A DNA stretch of 31,347 nt from DATGFB01 sp032160545 (GTDB lineage Bacteria; Actinomycetota; Actinomycetes; Mycobacteriales; Jatrophihabitantaceae), in contig JAVHVN010000033.1 of NCBI GenBank assembly GCA_032160545.1, positions 1-31,347 on the forward strand. Reading direction: 5' to 3'. Below the pieces are notes generated by a model that was not told where the DNA came from, did no database searches, and saw only the letters and a list, made by a program, of their open reading frames with translations. A program made the position numbers and the translations under genes. Shown here in pieces: positions 8,478 through 15,355 of this stretch (its first letter is position 1; each line of letters starts with the position of its first letter).

Positions 8478-9295
8478 GAGCCGTCCTCGTCGTCGCGCGG
8501 CGGCGCTGCTTCGTTGCCCGGCAACGCGCCGGTCATGATCGAGACGACCTCGGACATCGTGGAGTCCTGCGGCCGGACAAGTGCCACCCGCCGCCCGAGG
8601 CGATGGATGTGGATCCGGTCGGCCACCTCGAAGATCTGCGGCATGTTGTGACTGATGAGCACGACCGGCAGCCCGTGGTCGCGCACCCGCCGGATCAGCT
8701 CGAGCACCTGACCGGACTCGCGCACGCCCAGTGCAGCGGTCGGCTCGTCCATGATGACGACGCGCTTGCCCCACGCCGCGGCGCGCGCGACGGCGACTGC
8801 CTGCCGCTGTCCGCCCGACAAGGTCTCGACCGGCTGGGTGACCGAACGCGCCGTGGTGATCCCGAGGTCGGTCAGCGCGGTGGCCGCGGTCGCCCGCATG
8901 GACTTGGTGTCCATGCGGCGAAGCACGGCGCCGACGAAACCGGGCGACCTGCGCTCGCGGCCGAGAAAGATGTTCGTCGCGATGTCGAGCGCGGGCGCGA
9001 CCGCGAGGTCCTGGTACACGGTCTCGATGCCCTGGCGACGGGCGTCCAGCGGGTTCTTGAACGTGACGCGCTGGCCGTCCATCAGCAGCTCACCGGAATC
9101 AGGCGACAGGGCGCCCGCCAGGATCTTGATCAACGTCGATTTGCCCGCGCCGTTGTCGCCGACGACCGCCAGCACCTCACCGGGCAGTACGTCGAAGTCG
9201 GCGCCGTCGAGTGCTGTCACGTGCCCGAACCGCTTGACCAGACCGCGGGCGGCGAGCACCGGCACGGGCTTCTCGTGCGAGCGGGACGCGGTCAT
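8474..9295 (-). CDS. frcA: Sugar ABC importer ATPase, FrcA-like
   Basis: 273 residues with a single nucleotide-binding domain, unlike the two-domain RbsA/XylG ATPases. Seen: Walker A GDNGAGKST, signature LSGGQRQ, Walker B VVIMDEPTAALG, switch ISHNMP, and a C-terminal DRIHIHRLGRRVAL stretch characteristic of FrcA-type proteins. The ATG at 9295 overlaps the permease stop as ATGA and its own stop overlaps the kinase GTG, so permease, ATPase and kinase are translationally coupled. It energises the permease encoded upstream, probably as a homodimer. Confidence 0.93.
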   Translation of the reverse strand: MTASRSHEKPVPVLAARGLVKRFGHVTALDGADFDVLPGEVLAVVGDNGAGKSTLIKILAGALSPDSGELLMDGQRVTFKNPLDARRQGIETVYQDLAVAPALDIATNIFLGRERRSPGFVGAVLRRMDTKSMRATAATALTDLGITTARSVTQPVETLSGGQRQAVAVARAAAWGKRVVIMDEPTAALGVRESGQVLELIRRVRDHGLPVVLISHNMPQIFEVADRIHIHRLGRRVALVRPQDSTMSEVVSIMTGALPGNEAAPPRDDEDGS

Positions 9296-10317
9296 CGCTG
9301 CTGCCGCCGTCGCACGAGCTGGTCGACGGCCACCGCGACGATCACGAGCGCACCCGTCGCGACGTCCTGGTAGAGCGAGTCGATGTTCGCCTGGGTGAGG
9401 CCGTTGCGCAGTACCAGGACGATGAGGGTGCCGATCAAGGTTCCGAAGACTCCGCCGCGCCCGCCGAACAAGCTCGTGCCGCCGATGACGACCGCGGTGA
9501 TGCTGTCGAGGTTCGCGGAGCTGTAGCTGCTCGGATCGGCCACCGGGATCCGTCCGAGCGCCTCCCACGCGGCGATCCCGTAACACAGCCCCGCAAGCAG
9601 GTACACGCTCAACAGCACTCGCTTGACCTTGATCCCGGCGAGGCGGGCCGCCTCAGGGCTGTTGCCGGCCGCGAACACGTGCCGGCCCCAGCCCGTCTGA
9701 GTGAGCAGGTAGCCGACGACGAGGTACGCGCCGATCATCAACAGCGTGCCGTACGTCAACTGCAGGCTTCCGATGCTGACCGTCCAGTGCAGCCACGTCA
9801 GCAACGGCGACGTCACCGGGAAGCTCTGCGACTTGGTGTACAGCCGCGCCGCGGCCGACACGATGGTGAGCAGGCCGAGCGTCACGATGAACGGCGGCAG
9901 GTTCAACCTGGTGATGATCCCGCCGGACAGCCCGCCGAGTGCGACGCACACCCCGATGCCGACGAGCAACACCAGCAGCTCGGGATGGCCGCTACCGATG
10001 GCGAGCTTGCCCATCACCACGGTGCCGAGGACCGCGATAGCGCCGTTGGCGAGGTCGATGCCCGCAGTGATGATGACGACCGTCTGACCCAGGGCCAGCA
10101 TGCCCACCACGACGGATTGCTGCAGGATCAGCGAGACGTTGCTCGCCGTCATGAAGGTCGAGGTGATGGCCCAGAAGATCACCACCGCGATCGCGAGTGC
10201 CGCGCCCGGGCCGGTGATCCTGCTGCCCGCGATCGAGCGTCCCAGTCGCCCCCAGCGGTCAGGCGCGTCGGTGGCGGCGGGAGTGCCGGCGGATTCGGTC
10301 ACGCTACTGATGGTCAT
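9292..10317 (-). CDS. frcC: Sugar ABC importer permease, FrcC/RbsC-like
   Basis: 341 residues; a hydrophobic membrane protein of the BPD_transp_2 (RbsC) family with the motifs GQTVVIITAGIDLANG and AVVIGGTSLFGGRGGVFGT (about 19 residues) that mark carbohydrate permeases. About ten membrane segments are expected. The ATG at 10317 is preferred over the open frame reaching 10386, because GGAG lies 8 bases upstream and the extension is low-complexity. It follows the binding-protein gene after a 133-bp spacer containing a strong hairpin, which would help make the permease less abundant than the lipoprotein. Confidence 0.93.
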   Translation of the reverse strand: MTISSVTESAGTPAATDAPDRWGRLGRSIAGSRITGPGAALAIAVVIFWAITSTFMTASNVSLILQQSVVVGMLALGQTVVIITAGIDLANGAIAVLGTVVMGKLAIGSGHPELLVLLVGIGVCVALGGLSGGIITRLNLPPFIVTLGLLTIVSAAARLYTKSQSFPVTSPLLTWLHWTVSIGSLQLTYGTLLMIGAYLVVGYLLTQTGWGRHVFAAGNSPEAARLAGIKVKRVLLSVYLLAGLCYGIAAWEALGRIPVADPSSYSSANLDSITAVVIGGTSLFGGRGGVFGTLIGTLIVLVLRNGLTQANIDSLYQDVATGALVIVAVAVDQLVRRRQQR

Positions 10318-10369
10318 GAGAAATCTCCGGAAGCGCCATCGGGGGCAGCGATGCGGGATGCTCGGGATG

Positions 10370-10409
10370 CTCGGTATGCGGACCACGGAGGGACGGTCCG
10401 CATACCGAG
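10370..10409. repeat. Long perfect hairpin between binding-protein and permease genes
   Basis: Arms CTCGGTATGCGGACC (10370-10384) and GGTCCGCATACCGAG (10395-10409) are perfectly complementary over 15 bp with a 10-base loop. It sits in the 133-bp gap after the binding-protein stop. No T-run follows, so partial termination or protection of the upstream mRNA 3' end is more likely than a full stop; such elements raise binding protein relative to permease in other ABC operons. Confidence 0.7.
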
Positions 10410-10450
10410 GTTGTGTCGGGGGCGAGGTTCACGCAGCTAGCCCGCCGCGA

Positions 10451-11494
10451 TCACTTCGTTCCCCAGCAGTTGGCGGCACCCCACGTCGTGTTCTGCGACT
10501 GGAGACCCGCCACGGGCTTGTCCGTGATCAGCACGGTGCCCGAGTTGATGACGCCGGACGGCTTCGTGCCGTCCTTGGCGAACTGGACGATCGCGTCGAC
10601 CGCCATCGCACCCATCTTCGTCGGGAACTGCATCACGGTCGCGCCGATCTGGCCGTTCTTGACCGCGGCGACGCCCGAGCAGCTGCCGTCGATGCCGACG
10701 ATGGTCGCCTGCTTCTGCAGGTTCTGTCCGGCGAGCGCGGCGTAGGCGCCCTGCGCCATCGGCTCGTTGATGCCGTAGACGACGTTGATGTCCTTGTGCG
10801 CCTGGAGGATGTTCTCCATGGCCGACTGACCGCCACTGACGCTCGCGTCCGTCTGCTTCTCGGCGACGACCTCGGCGCTGTTCTGCGTGATCCCGAAGCC
10901 GGCGAGGAAGCCGTCGTGTCGCGCCTTCGACGTGCGGTCGGTGAGGTCGTAGTCGAGCAGTGCGACCTTCGGCGGTTTCGAGCCGACGGTGGCCTTGGCC
11001 CACTGGCCCACGAGCTTTCCGGCGGCGAGGTTGTCGGTCTCGATCGTGGCGTCGACCGCGGTCACCGGGCTGGTCTCGGTGTTGACGGCGATGACCAGAA
11101 TGCCCTTGTCCCTGGCCTGCTTGATCACGCCGACCAGGGCGGACGCATTGGCGGGGTCGACGACGATGCCCTTCACGCCACGGTTGATCATGTCCTCGAT
11201 CGCGTTCACCTGCGTCGCGGAGTCACCGGCCGTCGTCGACTGGGCCGTGATGACCGAGGCGCCGAGCTTCTTCGCCTCGGCGGCGGCGGTGTTCTCGATG
11301 GTCAGGAAGAAGGGATTCGCGATCTGCTGCTCGACGACGCCGATCTTGATGCCCGAACCGGAGCCTCCGCTGGTCCCTGCGGACGCGCCGGAGCTGGTCT
11401 TCGAGCTGGAACACGCGGCGAGCGCGCCGGCCGCAACGACCGCCATCGCGACCGCTCCCGCTCGCCGCCACGTGCTACCTGCCCGGAAAGTCAT
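10451..11494 (-). CDS. frcB: Sugar-binding lipoprotein of ABC importer, FrcB-like
   Basis: 347 residues from the ATG at 11494; in-frame starts at 11524 (ATG) and 11536 (GTG) would add 10-14 residues. I prefer 11494 because it gives a compact lipoprotein signal: Arg-Arg, a hydrophobic run, then LAAC with Cys28, followed by a Ser/Gly-rich linker. The mature part is a periplasmic-binding-protein fold of the ribose/fructose group: ANPFFLTIENTAAAEAKKLG, GIVVDPANASALV, NTETSPV, LVGQWAKA and VVYGINEPMAQGAYAAL. These resemble rhizobial FrcB. It would capture the sugar outside the membrane for the FrcC/FrcA importer. First gene of the operon. Confidence 0.9.
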   Translation of the reverse strand: MTFRAGSTWRRAGAVAMAVVAAGALAACSSSKTSSGASAGTSGGSGSGIKIGVVEQQIANPFFLTIENTAAAEAKKLGASVITAQSTTAGDSATQVNAIEDMINRGVKGIVVDPANASALVGVIKQARDKGILVIAVNTETSPVTAVDATIETDNLAAGKLVGQWAKATVGSKPPKVALLDYDLTDRTSKARHDGFLAGFGITQNSAEVVAEKQTDASVSGGQSAMENILQAHKDINVVYGINEPMAQGAYAALAGQNLQKQATIVGIDGSCSGVAAVKNGQIGATVMQFPTKMGAMAVDAIVQFAKDGTKPSGVINSGTVLITDKPVAGLQSQNTTWGAANCWGTK

Positions 11495-11596
11495 GCCGTC
11501 GACGGTTCCTGTCGCGCCGGTCATCGTGTCCACCACCTTCGACGTGAGGACCGCGCGCTCGGGGAGCAGGGCCGTCCTCGTGAGCTGTTACGCCCG

Positions 11597-11625
11597 AGTG
11601 TCGACCTCGTTACGTCGATAGTCAA
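11597..11625 (-). promoter_or_regulatory. Candidate promoter of the frcB-like operon
   Basis: On the minus strand, TTGACT (11625-11620), a 17-bp spacer and GACACT (11602-11597) form a plausible housekeeping promoter. Its -35 overlaps the inverted repeat at 11622-11649, fitting repression by the adjacent ROK protein. Confidence 0.4.
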
Positions 11626-11649
11626 GCAAAAGCACGCCTCTTTTGTTGA
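11622..11649. promoter_or_regulatory. Candidate ROK-repressor operator (inverted repeat)
   Basis: TCAAGCAAAAG and CTTTTGTTGA flank a 7-base centre (CACGCCT); the inner arms CAAAAG/CTTTTG are perfect and the outer TCAA/TTGA also match with one base missing. It lies between divergent frcB and ROK genes and touches the -35 boxes proposed for both. Confidence 0.5.
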
Positions 11650-11674
11650 TCGACGGACGATAGTGCCCTACCAT
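11646..11674 (+). promoter_or_regulatory. Candidate promoter of the ROK regulator gene
   Basis: TTGATC (11646-11651), a 17-bp spacer and TACCAT (11669-11674) precede the ATG at 11705 by 30 bp. The -35 overlaps the right arm of the inverted repeat, which would allow autorepression. Pattern-based only. Confidence 0.4.
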
Positions 11675-11704
11675 CTCGGCAACACCCGAGCAGAGGAGCC
11701 AGCG

Positions 11705-12916
11705 ATGCCGGAGGCACACTCGCCGGTCGAGCGCTCCGTGCCGCCCAGCGGCGCCGGCGACATCGTCGCCCTCATCGCGGCCGGCCGAGCCCGCACCCGC
11801 ACCGAACTCGCGCAGGTGACCGGGTTGTCGCGCTCGACGATCGGCCAGCGGCTGGAGGCGCTGTTCTCGATCGGTCTGATCCGCGAAAGTCGCGAGACGC
11901 TGCAGTCAGGTGGGCGGCCGGCGAAGGCGCTCGTCGTGAACCGTGGCTTCGGCGTGGTCGCCGCCGTCGACATCGGGGAGGATCACGTCCGCATCGCGCT
12001 CACGGACCTGCGCCCCATCGTGCTCGCCGAGCACACGGCCGAACTCGACATTCACACCGGACCCGACGCCGTGCTCACACGCATCACGACGCAGATCACC
12101 GCGCTGCTGAACGAGCTCGACCGACCGGCCAGCGACCTGCTCGGCATCGGGCTCGGGCTACCGGCGCCGGTGGACTTCGCGGCGCGGCGCGTCGTCGGCT
12201 TCTCCGTTCTCACCGGCTGGGACGGTTTCGACATACCCGGCTGGTTCGCGAAGGACTTCAGCGCGCCCGTCCTCGCCGACAACGACGTGAACCTGCTGGC
12301 GCTCGCCGAGCAGCGGCACAACTGGCCGGACACCGACTACCTCTTCTACGTCAAGGCGGGCAAGGGCATCGGCAGCGGCATCGTCACCCGCGGCGCGATG
12401 TACCGCGGGGCGCAGGGCGCGGCCGGCGACATCGGGCACACCAAGCTCAGCGGGCACGGCGACCCGCTCTGCCGATGCGGCAACGTGGGTTGCGTGGAGG
12501 CGCTCGCCGCCGGCTGGGCGCTCGTCCGCGATCTGCGGGCCGACGGGTTCGACGTCGAGAACGCCGCGGACGTCGTGGCCCTGGCCGAGCGGGGCCGTCC
12601 GGAGGCGATCCGCCATGTACGCGAGGCCGGTCGTTTGCTGGGCGAAGCGGTCGCCAACGCGACCAGCCTGCTCAACCCCGGCGTGATCGTGGTCGGTGGA
12701 GTGCTGTCGCAGGCCGGCGACTATCTCCTGGCCGGCGTCCGCGAGGTCGTCTACCAGCGAGCACTGCCGTTGGCGACCCGGCAGCTGCGCATCACGAGCG
12801 AGCACCTGGACGAGCACGGGGGCATCCTGGGTGCCGCGCAACTCGTCCTCGATCACGTCCTCGAGCCGGCCAGCGTCGACAAGATGCTGACCAAGTCCCG
12901 CGTCCTCGCGAGCTGA
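11705..12916 (+). CDS. ROK-family transcriptional repressor of the sugar operon
   Basis: 403 residues. An N-terminal winged helix-turn-helix (about 16-65, TRTELAQVTGLSRSTIGQRL being the recognition region) precedes a ROK sugar-kinase-like domain. Seen: the VAAVDIGEDHVRIAL nucleotide motif, ADNDVNLLAL with Asp194, and the zinc motif with His245 (GHT) and Cys256, Cys258 and Cys263 (CRCGNVGC). The ATG at 11705 has GAGGAG about 6 bases upstream. Being divergent from frcB-like genes, it is probably a sugar-responsive repressor, as FrcR/XylR-type ROK proteins are beside other sugar importers. The inducer is likely the imported sugar or its phosphate. Confidence 0.9.
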   Translation: MPEAHSPVERSVPPSGAGDIVALIAAGRARTRTELAQVTGLSRSTIGQRLEALFSIGLIRESRETLQSGGRPAKALVVNRGFGVVAAVDIGEDHVRIALTDLRPIVLAEHTAELDIHTGPDAVLTRITTQITALLNELDRPASDLLGIGLGLPAPVDFAARRVVGFSVLTGWDGFDIPGWFAKDFSAPVLADNDVNLLALAEQRHNWPDTDYLFYVKAGKGIGSGIVTRGAMYRGAQGAAGDIGHTKLSGHGDPLCRCGNVGCVEALAAGWALVRDLRADGFDVENAADVVALAERGRPEAIRHVREAGRLLGEAVANATSLLNPGVIVVGGVLSQAGDYLLAGVREVVYQRALPLATRQLRITSEHLDEHGGILGAAQLVLDHVLEPASVDKMLTKSRVLAS

Positions 12917-13049
12917 TTCCCGGCGCGGGTCGCGTTCGGTCGACCTCGGGCCTGATTGCCGAGGCGCTCGATCTCGAAACCGCATGGAACGAGCTCGCTG
13001 AGCGCACCCTGTTCTCGTTGTACTGCTCCTAGGCGGCACGCAGGTAGGC

Positions 13050-13064
13050 GACGGCAAAACCGTC
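13050..13064. terminator. Small hairpin in the convergent gap after the ROK gene
   Basis: GACGG-CAAAA-CCGTC, a perfect 5-bp stem, lies in the 205-bp gap (12917-13121) between the convergent ROK and aldo/keto reductase genes. No T-run. Weak candidate for ending ROK transcription. I see no supported coding sequence in this gap. Confidence 0.2.
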
Positions 13065-13095
13065 TGAGCCGAACTCCACTCGCCGGGCTGATGAA

Positions 13096-13111
13096 CGGCC
13101 GGCCTCGGCCG
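13096..13111 (-). terminator. Candidate terminator after the aldo/keto reductase gene
   Basis: CGGCCG-GCCT-CGGCCG forms a 6-bp GC stem with a 4-base loop, 10 bp past the aldo/keto reductase stop, at the end of the long minus-strand catabolic operon. It lacks a T-run, so intrinsic activity is uncertain. Confidence 0.35.
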
Positions 13112-13121
13112 ACACCGCGAG

Positions 13122-14126
13122 TTACCCCCGCTGGGTTGCCGAGGGTGGTGTGCTCCGGTAGATCCAGTTGCTCTCGCGCGCACGCTCGCCCATGACCTCG
13201 ATCCCGTCGAGTTGTGCGATCTCCCCCGGGGCCAGCACCAGGTCCGTCGCCGCCAGGTTCTCGCGCACGTACGCGGCCCGCTTGGTGCCCGGAATCGGTA
13301 CCACGTCGGACCCCTTCGCCAGCAACCAGGCGAGCGCAACCTGACCCGGCGTCGCGTCGTGCCGAGCCCCGATGCTCCTGGCCAGCTCGACCAGCCCCCG
13401 GTTGTACGCCATCGCGTCGGCGGTGAACCGCGGCTGGCGGCGCCTCAGGTCGTGATCCTCGAACTGGCCGGGCGACTCGATGCGTCCGGTCAGGAACCCG
13501 CGCCCGAGCGGACTGTAGGCGACGATGCCGATGCCGAGCTCGCGGCACACCGGCACGACCTCGTCCTCGATGTCACGGCTCCAGATCGACCACTCGCTCT
13601 GCAGCGCGGTGATCGGGTGGACGGCTGCCGCCCGCCGGATGGTGTCGACCGAGGCTTCGGACAGGCCCAGGTAGCGCACCTTGCCCTGGTCGACGAGCTC
13701 GGCCATCGCTGCGATGGTCTCCTCGATCGGCACGTTCTCGTCCGCCCGGTGCTGGTAGTACAGGTCCACGTGATCGACGCCCAGCCTGCGTAGCGACGAG
13801 TCGATGCTCGCGCGCACGTACTCCGGGCGGCCGTCGACGACGGCGGGTTGATCGCCCTTCGGCGGCGAGATGATGCCGAACTTGGTCGCGACGAACACGC
13901 CGTCGCGCGGCCATCCCTTGAGGGCATTGCCGACCACGTCTTCGCTGACCCCGTAGCGATCGGCCGTGTCGAGCATCGTGACGCCGTGCTCGAGCGCGTC
14001 GCTGATGACGTCGACCGGGTCGTCGACCGACTCGTATCCGTACGTGCCACCGAAACTCATGCAGCCGAGTCCGATCGCACCGACGGCCGGGCCGCCCGCA
14101 CCCAGCGAGCGGGTCGGGATCGTCAT
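13122..14126 (-). CDS. Aldo/keto reductase
   Basis: 334 residues, a TIM-barrel NADPH-dependent oxidoreductase of the AKR11-13 style. The catalytic tetrad is visible: Asp53, Tyr58, Lys82 and His126 (YYQHR). Further family marks are YSPLGRGFLTGR and the C-terminal cofactor segment VVPIPGTKRAAYVRENL. The ATG at 14126 overlaps the CoA-transferase stop (ATGA), so it is the last member of a chain of coupled genes. In context it probably reduces or oxidises a carbonyl intermediate of the pathway; AKRs are promiscuous and no substrate can be named. Confidence 0.92.
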   Translation of the reverse strand: MTIPTRSLGAGGPAVGAIGLGCMSFGGTYGYESVDDPVDVISDALEHGVTMLDTADRYGVSEDVVGNALKGWPRDGVFVATKFGIISPPKGDQPAVVDGRPEYVRASIDSSLRRLGVDHVDLYYQHRADENVPIEETIAAMAELVDQGKVRYLGLSEASVDTIRRAAAVHPITALQSEWSIWSRDIEDEVVPVCRELGIGIVAYSPLGRGFLTGRIESPGQFEDHDLRRRQPRFTADAMAYNRGLVELARSIGARHDATPGQVALAWLLAKGSDVVPIPGTKRAAYVRENLAATDLVLAPGEIAQLDGIEVMGERARESNWIYRSTPPSATQRG

Positions 14127-15355
14127 CTGGCTCCCTTTCCCTCGACGGACGCCGCCGGGACAGGCGCACCCGACGCGTAGACGACAGCGCGCGCTTCGAG
14201 CTCGGCGATCGCGTCGTCGTCGTAACCGGCGTCGCGCAGGATCTGGTGGGTCTGCTCACCGAGCAGCGGCGGTGGGTCGTACGCGCCGCGCGCCCGCCCC
14301 GAGATCTCGACCGCGCCGCGCAGCAGCCGCAGCTGCCCCACGGACGAACCGCCGGCGTCGGCCACGAGGTCGAGGTGCTGGACGCCTTCGTCGGCGAACA
14401 CCTCGTCCAGACGGTTGATCGGCCCGGCAGGCACATCGTGCGCCGCAAGCCGCGCGAGCCAGTGCGCCCGGGCTTGCATCGCGAACCGATCGCTGAGCAG
14501 GGCGTGCAGCTCGTCGTAGTGCGCGATGCGGTCCTTGCGGGAACGGAAGCGCTCGTCGTCGCGCAGCTCGACCGCGTCCACGGCGGCGGTGAGCCCCTCC
14601 CAGAACTTGGCGGGAGAGGAGAGGTGCACCACGAACGGCGCGCCGTCAGCGGCCCGGAAGGCATACGCCTGGGCAAGCCGGGCACGGGTGCCGCGGGACG
14701 GAATCTCGCCGTCGGCCAGGTGCCGCGCGACGTTCTCGGCGAGGAAGCTCGTCGTCGCCTGGAGCAGGGATGTCTCGACGTGGCTGCCCTCGCCGCGGAC
14801 CGACCGCTTCACGACCGCGGCGAGGATGCCGTAGCAGGCGAACAGGCCGGTGACGTGGTCGGCGATCGAGAGGCCCATGGGTTTCGGGTCGTCGAGGTCG
14901 GTGAGCAGACCCAGCAGCCCACTCATGGCCTGCCCCACCGTGTCGTAACCCGGCCGGCCCGCATACGGCCCGCTCGAGCCGAAGCCGGAGATCGAGCAGT
15001 AGACGATGGACGGCTTGAGCTTCGCGATCGCCGAATAGCCGAGGCCGGCGCGGTCGAGGGTGCCCGGTCGGAAGTTCTCGATCACCACGTCGGCCTGCTG
15101 CGCGAGCCGCTTCACGACCGCCGCGCCCTCGGCCTGCTCGAACGACAGTCCGATGCTGGCCTTGCCCTTGTTCAGCGACGCGAAGGTGGGGCTCATGCCC
15201 TCTCCGCCCCAGCTCCGGAACGGGTCACCCGACGGCGGGCGCTCGACCTTGATCACGTGCGCGCCGAGATCCGCCAGCAGCGAGGCGGCGTACGGCCCGG
15301 TGACGTAGCTGCCCAGCTCGAGGACGCGCAGCCCGTCCAACGGCCCGTCGCTCAT
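14123..15355 (-). CDS. Class III (CaiB/BaiF-family) CoA-transferase
   Basis: 410 residues. Transfers CoA from one acyl-CoA to a carboxylate through an aspartyl-CoA intermediate. Seen: LRVLELGSYVTGPYAASLLADLG at the N-terminus (residues 9-31), IKVERPPSGDPFR, VIENFRPGTLDRAGLGY, the SISGFGSSGPYAGRPGYDT segment, and Asp166 in GLSIADHVTG, at the position of catalytic Asp169 of formyl-CoA transferase. The ATG at 15355 overlaps the HyuB-like stop. Its position directly after a carboxylase-like pair suggests it activates the acid formed there to its CoA ester. The donor CoA-ester is unknown. Confidence 0.9.
   Translation of the reverse strand: MSDGPLDGLRVLELGSYVTGPYAASLLADLGAHVIKVERPPSGDPFRSWGGEGMSPTFASLNKGKASIGLSFEQAEGAAVVKRLAQQADVVIENFRPGTLDRAGLGYSAIAKLKPSIVYCSISGFGSSGPYAGRPGYDTVGQAMSGLLGLLTDLDDPKPMGLSIADHVTGLFACYGILAAVVKRSVRGEGSHVETSLLQATTSFLAENVARHLADGEIPSRGTRARLAQAYAFRAADGAPFVVHLSSPAKFWEGLTAAVDAVELRDDERFRSRKDRIAHYDELHALLSDRFAMQARAHWLARLAAHDVPAGPINRLDEVFADEGVQHLDLVADAGGSSVGQLRLLRGAVEISGRARGAYDPPPLLGEQTHQILRDAGYDDDAIAELEARAVVYASGAPVPAASVEGKGAR

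Noticed and set aside
10100..11704. N-terminal extension of the ROK gene frame to a 938-residue protein
   Set aside because: The first 535 codons run antisense to the permease and lipoprotein genes; the true start is the ATG at 11705 with a ribosome site.
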